A stretch of DNA of 64,000 nt from JAVJSU01 sp040219275 (lineage in GTDB: Bacteria > Chloroflexota > Anaerolineae > Aggregatilineales > Phototrophicaceae). Position 1 is the stretch's first letter; every line of letters begins with the position of its first letter. The notes below the pieces were generated by a model, which did no database searches, was not told the DNA's origin, and saw only the letters and a list, made by a program, of their open reading frames with translations. The translations under genes and the position numbers were made by a program. Below, piece after piece: positions 27,711-36,591 of this stretch. The stretch is taken from assembly GCA_040219275.1 (NCBI GenBank), contig JAVJSU010000103.1, positions 1-64,000 on the forward strand. The letters run 5' to 3'.

Positions 27711-29674
27711 GTGAAACCAAACGGCAAGTACAGGCGGATGATCTGTTTAAGTTAAAGTTTTTACAGGGCGCAACGCTTTCACCTGATGGTAAACAGGTGG
27801 TGTATGCGGTCTCACATTACGATGAAGAATCAGATTCAGACAAAGTGGTGCTGTGGTTGATGGATCTCGAAACGGGCGCGTCACGGCAGATGACTTCGGG
27901 TGAACATCAGGATAGCAGTCCAAGCTGGTCACCGGATGGTAAATCCATCGGCTTTATGTCTGACAGGAGTGGTGCGACACAAATTCACATTTTGCCGGTG
28001 GATGGTGGCGAGGCGCAACAACTCACCAAACTTGAACAGGGTGTTCGTTCGGGAACGGCATGGTCACCGGATGGGAAAACCATCGCCTTCACCGCCGGAC
28101 TTAAAAAAGATGATGCGCCTGATCTCACCAAGCCTTATCGGGTTACGCGGTCTGTTTATCGGTTTGATGGCATGGGGATGGTTGATCCACTTGTGCAAAA
28201 CGTCTACATTATTCCGGCGGAAGGTGGAGAAGCAAAACAACTCACCAACGATGCCTATCTAGATAGCGACCTGAAATGGTCACCGGATAGCCAGCAAATC
28301 CTATATAGCGCGAGCATGGCACCGGATCGATTTGATGGATTTTATCCCGTCCTTTCGGTTGTCAATTTGGAGGGCGAATTTACCCGATTGCTTCGTGATT
28401 GGGGCATTATCGGCTCTGCGGAGTGGCTTCCAGATGGACAGCATATCGCATTTACAGGCACGGAAAGCAGTAATCTAATAGGTACAAAGAGTGATTTATG
28501 GGTAGTCGCTATTGACTCCGATAAGCCGATCAACCGGACTCCTTCGTTAGAAGTTGGCGTTGGTGGCGGTCTCCAACCGGATATGCCCGCATTCGGACTG
28601 TTACGCTCTTTAGGATTCAAAGTTTTGGGCGACCATGCCTACATCAATGTTCAGACGGGCGGAGAAATCCATATTCAGCGGATTGCGCTATCCGGCGATG
28701 AACATTACGATTGCCTGATTGATGGTCAACGCGCCAACATGGTCATTGATGTTTGTGCAGACAAAGTCTTATTTGCGAGAAGCACAATTTCTAATCCGCT
28801 TGAATTGCACATCAGCGATCTGGATGGCGGGCATGAAGCCCAGCTCACTCACATCAACACCGAATTTCTGGAAGCATTCCAGCCCACCGAAGTCGAACAT
28901 TTGTTGTGGGATAGTATCGACGGCGTGCAGGTTGAGGGATGGTATCTCAAGCCATCTGTGAGTGAAGCGCCATATCCGACAGTACTCTATATTCATGGCG
29001 GTCCACACTCGGCTTTCGGGCATATGTATTCATTTGATTTTCAGATGCTCAACGGCGCGGGTTATGGTGTGCTGATTATCAATCAACGTGCTTCAATGGG
29101 TTATGGCGATGCGTTTTCCACAGCTATTAAAGGGGATTGGGGTAATCTCGATTATCATGATTTGATGACTGGAGTCGATTTCGCCATTGAAAAAGGATTG
29201 GCTGACGCGGATAAACTGGGTGTCTGTGGGATTTCTGGCGGGGGCAATCTCTCTTGCTGGATCGTGGGGCAGACTGACCGTTTTAAAGCCGCAATTCCAG
29301 AAAATCCTGTTACGAACTGGCTAAGTATGTATGGTGTTTCAGATTTGGGTCTCTGGTTGACTGTCGAGGAACTGGGGGGGCATCCACATGAAATCCCTGA
29401 GGTCTACGCGAAGTGTTCACCAATTACTTACGCGCATAAATGCACAACACCGACCTTGCTGGTACAGGGGGATCATGATTTTCGTTGTCCGGCGGAGCAG
29501 TCTGAACAATTTTACAACGTATTGCGTGTAAACGGCTGTATTGTTGAAATGCTCCGGTTGCCTAACAGCCCTCATGTCGGGTCAATCGGTGGACCGCCCC
29601 CGTTACGTAGAGCGCAGAATGAAGCGATGCTCGACTGGTTTAATCGCTATATTCTGGAGCAAAAACCGACTTGA
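27707..29674 (+). CDS. S9 family prolyl oligopeptidase / acylaminoacyl peptidase
   Basis: 655 residues. Residues 1-390 form a TolB/WD40-type beta-propeller with repeats of the 'WSPDGK.I.F' kind (SWSPDGKSIGF, AWSPDGKTIAF, KWSPDSQQILY). The C-terminal alpha/beta hydrolase has the nucleophile elbow GISGGGN, the acid in VQGDHDFRCP and the His in PNSPHVGS. No signal peptide is present. Such enzymes cut short peptides in the cytoplasm after import, which fits the operon. Last gene of the operon; two hairpins follow. Confidence 0.93.
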   Translation: MSETKRQVQADDLFKLKFLQGATLSPDGKQVVYAVSHYDEESDSDKVVLWLMDLETGASRQMTSGEHQDSSPSWSPDGKSIGFMSDRSGATQIHILPVDGGEAQQLTKLEQGVRSGTAWSPDGKTIAFTAGLKKDDAPDLTKPYRVTRSVYRFDGMGMVDPLVQNVYIIPAEGGEAKQLTNDAYLDSDLKWSPDSQQILYSASMAPDRFDGFYPVLSVVNLEGEFTRLLRDWGIIGSAEWLPDGQHIAFTGTESSNLIGTKSDLWVVAIDSDKPINRTPSLEVGVGGGLQPDMPAFGLLRSLGFKVLGDHAYINVQTGGEIHIQRIALSGDEHYDCLIDGQRANMVIDVCADKVLFARSTISNPLELHISDLDGGHEAQLTHINTEFLEAFQPTEVEHLLWDSIDGVQVEGWYLKPSVSEAPYPTVLYIHGGPHSAFGHMYSFDFQMLNGAGYGVLIINQRASMGYGDAFSTAIKGDWGNLDYHDLMTGVDFAIEKGLADADKLGVCGISGGGNLSCWIVGQTDRFKAAIPENPVTNWLSMYGVSDLGLWLTVEELGGHPHEIPEVYAKCSPITYAHKCTTPTLLVQGDHDFRCPAEQSEQFYNVLRVNGCIVEMLRLPNSPHVGSIGGPPPLRRAQNEAMLDWFNRYILEQKPT

Positions 29675-29745
29675 GACCCCTGCAAAGTGGGGTCGCATCA
29701 TCACAAATCTACAGATGCCGCCAGAATGCTGGTCTCTGGCGGTTC
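29675..29745 (+). terminator. Two hairpins between convergent genes
   Basis: GACCCC-tgcaaagt-GGGGTC at 29675-29694 starts at the S9 stop, and CCGCCAGA (29718-29725) pairs with TCTGGCGG (29735-29742). Neither has a long T run. They probably end the peptide operon, and from the other side the ADP-ribosylglycohydrolase transcript. Confidence 0.5.
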
Positions 29746-30559
29746 ATCTACATCCATATCTTTCACAGAATTCATTCACTACAGATTTAAGTTGACCGTC
29801 TAAAAGTAACTTCACCTGACTGGCAATATGGGATGGGACTTTTCCGTAAAATGCCTGTGCAATTCCTCCTGCAATGCACGCAATTGTATCGCTATCGCCA
29901 CCGATTGAGATGGCGTTGCGAATAGCGTCTTCAAAATCTTCCGACTCAAGAAATGCGATAATCGCCTGAGGTACAGACCCCTGACATGAACTATCAAAGG
30001 TGTAGTTTGGGCGAATGGATGTCAGAGTTTGATTCAAATTGTAGCTGAATCGTTGCTGAATATAGTGCTTGATTGTCGATTTATCATTACCGGTGCGTGC
30101 CAGAAAAATAGCAGAAGCCACTGCCTCTGCGCCGCGAATTCCGTGCGGATGATTATGCGTTACGCTTGCGCTTAATTTCGCTTCCCGCAGTACATCCTCT
30201 AAAGTCTCGAATGCAAATCCAATCGGGCTTACGCGCATCGCTGACCCGTTGCCGTAGCTTCGATAGGCGCGTGCTGTGTGTGATGCTAACCACTTGCTGA
30301 AATTGTGCCCGAAACCTGCGTTTGGATAACGACGACCATGTAATCGAAGCCGAGTTCGATAGGCTTGGCGTGCATGATAATTGTCTAACAATCGAAAGGC
30401 GTGTTGCTCACGGTGCATTACTGCATCTGCTATAGCCACTGTCAATACCGTGTCATCTGTGAAGCGCGAGAAACGGCTAAACAAAGCGAATTCAGTTGTT
30501 TTAACATTTTCGTTTTCAAAGATAGAACCAATAATATCACCAGCGATTGCGCCCAGCAT
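29744..30559 (-). CDS. ADP-ribosylglycohydrolase (DraG-like)
   Basis: 271 residues from ATG 30559 with AAAGGAGC 5-6 nt upstream; earlier in-frame codons lack a ribosome site. The fold starts MLGAIAGDIIGS. Metal-binding motifs are FTDDTVLT near the N-terminus and IGGDSDTIACI near the C-terminus, both typical of DraG/ARH proteins; YGNGSAMRVSPIG is the third conserved block. It removes ADP-ribose from protein side chains or other substrates. It stands alone and leftward; no ADP-ribosyltransferase is nearby. Confidence 0.92.
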   Translation of the reverse strand: MLGAIAGDIIGSIFENENVKTTEFALFSRFSRFTDDTVLTVAIADAVMHREQHAFRLLDNYHARQAYRTRLRLHGRRYPNAGFGHNFSKWLASHTARAYRSYGNGSAMRVSPIGFAFETLEDVLREAKLSASVTHNHPHGIRGAEAVASAIFLARTGNDKSTIKHYIQQRFSYNLNQTLTSIRPNYTFDSSCQGSVPQAIIAFLESEDFEDAIRNAISIGGDSDTIACIAGGIAQAFYGKVPSHIASQVKLLLDGQLKSVVNEFCERYGCR

Positions 30560-30690
30560 GGTAGCTCCTTTCGATTTAATGACTGGTGGCATTTTTGAAT
30601 TGTGTCACATGGACTCGAATTTTTACACTTTTCAAGATATCGCGTTTGATTCACGCACATCAGAATCCTATTAGACCTCTCGTGAAAAAA

Positions 30691-30724
30691 TTAACAAAAG
30701 CCCGATCTTGCTGTACAATACAGC
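30691..30724 (+). promoter_or_regulatory. Sigma-70-type promoter with overlapping palindrome
   Basis: TTAACA (30691-30696), a 17-bp spacer and TACAAT (30714-30719). The 15-bp palindrome GCTGTA-caa-TACAGC (30710-30724) covers the -10. It should drive the small membrane gene at 30762 and the CopC-CopD gene, with a repressor or copper sensor on the palindrome as the likely control. Confidence 0.6.
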
Positions 30725-30761
30725 ATAGCTCCGCAAAAGTGGGTACGGAAAGGGGCAGGAT

Positions 30762-30962
30762 ATGTTTATGTTCAATCTACTTGCACATGGCGGACTCGGT
30801 GGCTGGGATGAATTCATCTTCGTCGGCGTAGCGGTCATCTTTATTATAATGATGGCAATTAGCTGGGTGCGGAGCCGTAACATTGAGCCAGAATTCGACG
30901 ATGAACGTCGCCCTAATATGCAAGACGATGACCCCGCTTCGGATCACTTTAAGCTGAATTAA
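30762..30962 (+). CDS. Small single-pass membrane protein upstream of CopC-CopD
   Basis: 66 residues from ATG 30762, preceded by AAAGGGGCAGGAT. The sequence has a short N-terminal part with a His (LLAHGGLGG), one membrane helix (EFIFVGVAVIFIIMMAISWV) and an acidic tail (EFDDERRPNMQDDD). It ends 29 bp before the copper gene and shares its promoter. Family unknown to me; similar small proteins accompany membrane copper or cytochrome proteins. The clear ribosome site, promoter and membrane pattern support a real gene. Confidence 0.7.
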   Translation: MFMFNLLAHGGLGGWDEFIFVGVAVIFIIMMAISWVRSRNIEPEFDDERRPNMQDDDPASDHFKLN

Positions 30963-30991
30963 TTTGACAATCCTTTTGTTGAACGGATGAA

Positions 30992-33208
30992 ATGAAACGT
31001 TTACTGTGGGGTGTAGTATTTTTACTGGTTGTGCTTAGTCTCCCTGAAACAGCATCCGCACATGGTTATATCGTCCGCGCTATACCGGAAAATCGGGCAG
31101 TGCTGGAACGTCCCCCAACGCGCCTGCAATATTGGTTCAGCGAAGCCTTAGAGCCAGACTTTAGTAGCATCAACTTACGCAATCAATCCGGCGAAATTAT
31201 CGCGACAGGTGGTATTTCTGATACGGATAATACACTGATGACCGTGCGCGTCCCGAATGATTTGCCAGAAGGCGCATATATTGTGGAGTTGCGTCCGGCG
31301 TTTGCCAGTGATGGGCATGTAGTAGCGGAAAGCCGTGTGTTCTTCGTCGGTGAAGAGGTCGGCGGGGTAGCGGGGCAGTCTGCGAGTGGGCAGGCGGTTC
31401 CACTTGAAGTTTTCTGGCGTGTACTTGTTTACACTGCCACACTGACGCTCTTTGGTGCATTTGCAGGCTATGGGCTTATCTTTGTGCCGGCGTGGGGCAA
31501 CAAAGCGTTTCGTGCGGGGTTGCTCCCGCCACGAGTCATGAATCGCCTAAATTGGATTGTTGGATTGGCGCTGATTCTGGTATTTTTAGGCAATGGATTG
31601 GCGCTGATTCAGCAAACGATGACCTTTTTCGGCATTGGTTTTACACAGGCACTTAATCAGGATTTCTGGTCAGTCGTGCGGATCGGCTCACGCTTTGGTG
31701 ATGTCTGGAATTTCCGCATGGGCTTTTTGCTGGTCGTCGCGGCGATGTTCGGCGCGAGCCTCTATTTTCGTGCGTCTCAACCGGAAACGGTGCGGGCGTT
31801 CTGGGTAGCGAATACGTGGATGATGGCGCTTGTGATCGGCACATTTAGCGTGTTGAGTCATGCGGCTGGTTCGTTGACGTTGCCGTGGCTAGGAATCGGC
31901 ATCGATTGGTTACATGCGCTGGCAGTAGGCTTATGGGCTGGTGGACTGGTCGTCATGGTGTGGGTTCTGCCTGTTGCCTTGCGCCCATATGACACTGAGC
32001 AAAGACGGCAAGCCCTACTAGCCGTTTTGCGCCAATTTTCGCGTTGGGCGGCGGCATGTGTATTTATTGTCATCGCAACGGGGCTATATAGCGCCTCCAA
32101 TTGGATTTATTCGGCGGATGATGCGGCAACAGGTTTCGGCTTATCTTTGTTCGTCAAGATTCTGTTGGTGATTGTGTTGGTCGCGCTCGGCGCAGTGCAT
32201 CATATCGCGCTCAGACCGGCACAATATGCACGATTTAGCACGCTAATAAAGCGTCTGGATGGATTTTTGCCGACATTGCGTTTAGAAGCGATTGCGGTAT
32301 TGGCGGTGCTGGTCGCGGTTGGCTGGTTGAGTGCTACGCCTGTGCCTGTGCCGGATTTTGCCGAGACCGAAGTTGAAACACCCGGCGAGATTCAGACAGC
32401 GTTCGGCTATAACGTGGTAATGACCATTTCACCGGGCGGACCGGGTGTGAATACCTATGATGTCAATCTCAGCCGTGATAATGTAGCGCTGGATGATCTT
32501 GATATTCGTTTGACGATGGTCAACCCATCACAGGATTGGCGCAGTCCGGTGCATCAATTGGAAGCGGTTGATTCCGGCTTATACGTCACCGCCGCTGATG
32601 ATATTGACCAACTGGGGCGCTGGTGGACCCTCATGGATGTGACTGGAGACGATGGCGATACCACCCGATTTGCGTTTGAGTGGAATATCTCCAACGAGGC
32701 ATCGGTCATCCAATCTCGTGATCTGACGTTAACGAACGTGATCCCGCTGGTGCTTGTGGTGCTGGCGCTTGGATGGGCGCTTTATCCTGCGGCGCGGTGG
32801 CTTTATCTCCGGCTTGATCTGTCTCCGCTGATTGTGCTCGTCGTGTTCGGCGCGACGGTTATTACTGTCTTACTAATTATCGTTGGCGGGGATATGGTGT
32901 CCTCCACGCGTGAACGGTATGATGAGCGGCTGAATCCCGCACCGGAAATTGTAAACGCAGTGTTGCCATCGCAGGCATCGTTGGCACGCGGAGAAACTTT
33001 GTACGCCGAGTATTGCATTGAGTGGCAGAGCTATTCACAGGATTTTCGGGCATTACGTCAGCGGTTAGATCGCATTCGTGATGAAGAACTCTATAGCGCG
33101 ATTGTCGACGGTTGGCGCACGTTGCCACCTTGCGCTGAAAGACTGACAAGTTTTGAACGCTGGGACTTAGTCAATTATATACGGACATTACAGGAATTTG
33201 ATTCTTAG
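30992..33208 (+). CDS. CopC-CopD copper transport fusion with a heme-less cytochrome c-like tail
   Basis: 738 residues. Signal peptide to ASA, then a CopC domain whose mature N-terminal His (HGYIVRAIP) and later DGHVV His are the usual Cu(II) ligands. Next a CopD membrane domain with about eight helices (residues about 140-465), then an extracytoplasmic beta domain, two more helices and a C-terminal cytochrome c-like domain (about 660-738). That domain has the right fold pattern (ARGETLYAEYC; WDLVNYIRTL) but CIEWQ replaces CxxCH and LPP replaces the Met ligand's MPP, so heme cannot bind as usual. The protein probably moves copper across or stores it at the membrane. Confidence 0.88.
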   Translation: MKRLLWGVVFLLVVLSLPETASAHGYIVRAIPENRAVLERPPTRLQYWFSEALEPDFSSINLRNQSGEIIATGGISDTDNTLMTVRVPNDLPEGAYIVELRPAFASDGHVVAESRVFFVGEEVGGVAGQSASGQAVPLEVFWRVLVYTATLTLFGAFAGYGLIFVPAWGNKAFRAGLLPPRVMNRLNWIVGLALILVFLGNGLALIQQTMTFFGIGFTQALNQDFWSVVRIGSRFGDVWNFRMGFLLVVAAMFGASLYFRASQPETVRAFWVANTWMMALVIGTFSVLSHAAGSLTLPWLGIGIDWLHALAVGLWAGGLVVMVWVLPVALRPYDTEQRRQALLAVLRQFSRWAAACVFIVIATGLYSASNWIYSADDAATGFGLSLFVKILLVIVLVALGAVHHIALRPAQYARFSTLIKRLDGFLPTLRLEAIAVLAVLVAVGWLSATPVPVPDFAETEVETPGEIQTAFGYNVVMTISPGGPGVNTYDVNLSRDNVALDDLDIRLTMVNPSQDWRSPVHQLEAVDSGLYVTAADDIDQLGRWWTLMDVTGDDGDTTRFAFEWNISNEASVIQSRDLTLTNVIPLVLVVLALGWALYPAARWLYLRLDLSPLIVLVVFGATVITVLLIIVGGDMVSSTRERYDERLNPAPEIVNAVLPSQASLARGETLYAEYCIEWQSYSQDFRALRQRLDRIRDEELYSAIVDGWRTLPPCAERLTSFERWDLVNYIRTLQEFDS

Positions 33209-33243
33209 ATTGTGGAAATTCCACGATGAAAGGACAGGGCTTA

Positions 33244-34017
33244 ATGACAGAATTGAGTCTCATTAACGCATCCTCAGATGCGGCGATGGCGGAACGCATC
33301 AATCAGAGTGTGGCGAAAGCCGGACATACTGTACATAAAACGGTTTTGGCGGGGCGAAAATCCGTTTCGATTTTCGTTTTCTCCGAAGCCGCAAAAGCTG
33401 ATGCGACATTTCAAGAGGCGCTGTATGCGGTGTTGGATAATCATCAGCATATCATCCCTGTGCTGGCAAAGCAGGTCGCGTTGCCGCGATTGATAGACCA
33501 TTTGCAACCGCTTGATTTTAGCAAGGGGTATGATGAGCAGGCGTTGCTGGTAGAAATCAACCTGTTGAGTGCACCGAATACGCCACCACCTGCAACGGTA
33601 CTTACGCCGACCAAGCAGAAATCGAATCAGCGTTTCGGGTTGATCTTTGCAGGAATCGGATTTATCGTCTTTCTCATCAGTTTGTATGCGATTGGCGTGG
33701 AGGGGTTGCGTGCGCCGGAGAATGAATTTGCGAGCGTTGAGACGCAAATCATCCTGACGCGCAATTATTATATTGATAATGCGCTCCCACATTCGACGGA
33801 AGAAGCCGCTAATTTTCAAACCACATTTGAATATATGCCGACGACTGTCCATGTTGAATTAGAGATGACGGCGACGGCAATTGCGGGTGGGGTGATCGGG
33901 ACGTTTGTGCCGCAAAGTACCGTGCAAGCCACAAATTTCCCTGAAACATTAGAGGCGGTTTCTACAGTGGTGCACGATTCTTTGCTGGCAACGGTGACGG
34001 CGGCGGCAGGCGAATAA
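33244..34017 (+). CDS. TIR-like domain protein with one membrane helix
   Basis: About 257 residues from ATG 33244, chosen because AAAGGACAGG lies before it; an in-frame ATG at 33226 is possible. Residues about 1-115 look like a bacterial TIR domain (SVSIFVFSEAAKADATFQEAL, then HIIPVLAKQV). I cannot place the catalytic Glu of NADase TIRs with confidence. A membrane helix follows (about 133-155). The external part has two similar stretches (EEAANFQTTFEYMPTTVHVE and VQATNFPETLEAVSTVVHDS). It may be a signalling or scaffold protein. It lies 35 bp after CopC-CopD, possibly cotranscribed. Confidence 0.65.
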   Translation: MTELSLINASSDAAMAERINQSVAKAGHTVHKTVLAGRKSVSIFVFSEAAKADATFQEALYAVLDNHQHIIPVLAKQVALPRLIDHLQPLDFSKGYDEQALLVEINLLSAPNTPPPATVLTPTKQKSNQRFGLIFAGIGFIVFLISLYAIGVEGLRAPENEFASVETQIILTRNYYIDNALPHSTEEAANFQTTFEYMPTTVHVELEMTATAIAGGVIGTFVPQSTVQATNFPETLEAVSTVVHDSLLATVTAAAGE

Positions 34018-34062
34018 GTAGCAGAGTCATAACGGGTGAAAATGAATTAGGCGAGGGGTATT

Positions 34063-35271
34063 GTGACGGAACAGGTGCTGGTAATTGGTGCGGGTCCAGC
34101 AGGGATTGCCGCCGCGTATTATCTGGATAAGGCGAAAATCTCGTATAAAGTGGTCGATAAAGCCGATATTATTGCGTCGACATGGGCGAGCTTGTATCCA
34201 TCTCTACGGCTGAATACCACGCGCTTTTATTCGCATCTCCCCGATCAAAAATTCCCGCTTCGTTATGGCATGTTTCCGTCGGGTAAGCAATATCATGCTT
34301 ATCTTGTGGATTATGTGAACAAGCATGACTTTAATATCCATCTGGGCGTAACGGTGGATCGTGTTTATCAGGTTGATGATCTGTGGCGCGTGGAGTGGCA
34401 CATAGAAGACGCTTCCGGCGTGGATGATTACAAAGCGATTATTTCCGCATCAGGGCGCTTTAACACACCAATTCTGCCGAAAATTCCGGGCATGGAAGAC
34501 TTTGAAGGACAGATTATCCACGCACAGGATTATCTTGCGCCGGAACCGTTTGCGAACAAGCGGGTGATGGTCGTCGGTAATGGTCCGAGTGGGGTGGATA
34601 TTGCCTCGGAATTGGGCAATACAGTCGCAAGCAAGCCGGTTTTATTGGCGCAACGTACCGGCGTAGTGTTGCGTCCGCGTTACCCATGGGGATTGCCCAA
34701 ACATCTGTGGAAGATCATCACAGAAAAGTTGCCGAAGTTTATCGGTGATCCGTTATACGCAAAAATCTCTAGCCTCAAATATAACGAGAAGCAGATGCGC
34801 GGAATCAAAACACCCAGCAACGAGGAAGAAAGTTCGGCGGCGGGCGGGACTCGTGGTTGGGAGTTGGTCTCTGCGGTGCGTGCAGGCAATGTCGAAACGG
34901 TGGATGCCCCCATAAAGTTCTATCCGCAGGAGGTGGAAGTGGAAAACGGGATGCGCTATCCGCTAGATGTTGTCATCATGGCGACGGGATATGGTTTTAC
35001 CCTTTACGACTATCTGGAAATTGATTTGCCGGAGCATGATCGGTATGGTTGGCCCCTGCGCCTTGATGAACTTGACGAAGGCGGTAAGCGACAGGTTAAA
35101 GGCTATCCGGGCTTGTATCTGGTGGGCGTGTTTTATCAGGGTAAGGGCGCGATGTTTAACTTCAACACCGAAGCAGAACAAGCAGTTGAAGAGATCAAAG
35201 AGCGATTGAAAACATTGGGTGACGCATCAACGATAGCTCAATCTGAAACACAATCAGGAATTATGCGTTGA
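34063..35271 (+). CDS. Flavin-dependent monooxygenase-like NAD(P)/FAD oxidoreductase
   Basis: 402 residues from GTG 34063 after GAGGGG. FAD-binding GAGPAGIAAAYYL at the N-terminus, NAD(P)-binding VVGNGPSGVDIASEL in the middle and ATGYGF near the end, the order seen in flavin-containing monooxygenases and CzcO-like proteins. The conserved LRLNTTRFYSHLPD segment resembles the FMO substrate-pocket region. Substrate unknown. Cytosolic. Confidence 0.88.
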   Translation: MTEQVLVIGAGPAGIAAAYYLDKAKISYKVVDKADIIASTWASLYPSLRLNTTRFYSHLPDQKFPLRYGMFPSGKQYHAYLVDYVNKHDFNIHLGVTVDRVYQVDDLWRVEWHIEDASGVDDYKAIISASGRFNTPILPKIPGMEDFEGQIIHAQDYLAPEPFANKRVMVVGNGPSGVDIASELGNTVASKPVLLAQRTGVVLRPRYPWGLPKHLWKIITEKLPKFIGDPLYAKISSLKYNEKQMRGIKTPSNEEESSAAGGTRGWELVSAVRAGNVETVDAPIKFYPQEVEVENGMRYPLDVVIMATGYGFTLYDYLEIDLPEHDRYGWPLRLDELDEGGKRQVKGYPGLYLVGVFYQGKGAMFNFNTEAEQAVEEIKERLKTLGDASTIAQSETQSGIMR

Positions 35272-35326
35272 TTAAGCGCATGTTATAATTCGCCCTCTGT
35301 TATATGAAATTTTATTGTTTGGGACT

Positions 35327-36589
35327 ATGACGAACATTACAAAACATACACTTGAGAATGGGTTAACAGTTTTCTTAAAAGAAGTCCACGCCGCCCCAAT
35401 TATTAGCTGGTGGGTGGTGTATCGGGTCGGAAGCCGTAATGAACCCACCGGAAAAACCGGCGTTTCGCACTGGGTCGAGCATATGATGTTTAAAGGTACG
35501 CCCAAATATCCAGGCGGTATGCTGGATCGTGCGATTGACCGCATCGGTGGGCGCTGGAATGCCTTTACCTCGCTGGATTATACGATGTACCATGAAACCC
35601 TGCCCGCAGAACATATTGATCTGGCGCTTGAATCCGAAGCAGATCGCATGACGAATGCGATTTTTGACCTCGCAGAAACCGAATCTGAGCGAACCGTGAT
35701 TATTTCTGAGCGTCAGGGTAGCGAGAACAGCCCGATGTTCTGGTTACGTGAGGAGATGAATGCTGTCGCGTTCCGTGTGCATGGTTATCATCATCATGTA
35801 CTGGGTGATTTGGCGGATTTGCAAACCATCACCCGCGATGATCTATACGGGCATTATCGTCAGCATTATGTGCCGACCAATGCCTTTGTCATCGGCGTGG
35901 GCGCGTTTGATACGCCGGATATGCTGGCAAAGGTCAAAACTATTTATGGTGCAATTCCCATTGCGCCTGCGCCCAAACATTTTGTTCGGGCAGAGCCGGA
36001 ACCACAGGGCGAACGGCGCGTGATTGTCAATCGTCCAGGACATACGGCTTTTTTGCGTGTGTCTTTCCGTACACCATCCGCGACTGAACCCGATTGGTTT
36101 AAGGTGGATATGCTGGATAGTATTCTAACCGGACCGGGCGGCGGAATTGATAATAAAACCAGCCGTTTGTATCAGGCACTCGTTAAGACGGAAATCACAG
36201 CGGGAGTCAGCGGCGGATTGTCTGAGACGATTGACCCTTATCTATATTCAATAACCATGACCGTGCGTGATGGACATACTATAGAAGAGGCAGAGGCGGC
36301 GTTTAATGTGGCGATCCAGAATGTGATTGACAACGGCGTAACAGAAGCCGAATTGAACCGCGCAAAGAAGCAAGCAAAAGCCTCCTTCGCCTATGAAATG
36401 GAGAGCGTGAGTAATCAAGCATATTGGATCGCGCAATCAGCCATACTCGGCGAAGATGATTGGTATGAGCGGTATTTAGCACGCATTGAAGCAGTCACCA
36501 CACAGGATATTCAAGAAGCCGCCGCCCGCTATTTGATCCCTGAACGGCGCATCACAGGTTGGCTCGTGCCGACGGGATTGGATGGTTAA
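35327..36589 (+). CDS. M16 zinc metallopeptidase, catalytic subunit
   Basis: 420 residues; I use ATG 35327 rather than the in-frame TTG 12 bp earlier. The inverted zinc motif HxxEH is H48-W-V-E51-H52 (VSHWVEHMMFKG), with the third ligand Glu in a downstream AETESERTVIISE-type helix. The C-terminal half carries the R/Y pair region (SRLYQALV). No signal peptide. It lies 2 bp before a second M16 gene that lacks the zinc motif; together they form the usual two-subunit M16B peptidase. Confidence 0.93.
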   Translation: MTNITKHTLENGLTVFLKEVHAAPIISWWVVYRVGSRNEPTGKTGVSHWVEHMMFKGTPKYPGGMLDRAIDRIGGRWNAFTSLDYTMYHETLPAEHIDLALESEADRMTNAIFDLAETESERTVIISERQGSENSPMFWLREEMNAVAFRVHGYHHHVLGDLADLQTITRDDLYGHYRQHYVPTNAFVIGVGAFDTPDMLAKVKTIYGAIPIAPAPKHFVRAEPEPQGERRVIVNRPGHTAFLRVSFRTPSATEPDWFKVDMLDSILTGPGGGIDNKTSRLYQALVKTEITAGVSGGLSETIDPYLYSITMTVRDGHTIEEAEAAFNVAIQNVIDNGVTEAELNRAKKQAKASFAYEMESVSNQAYWIAQSAILGEDDWYERYLARIEAVTTQDIQEAAARYLIPERRITGWLVPTGLDG

Positions 36590-36591
36590 TC

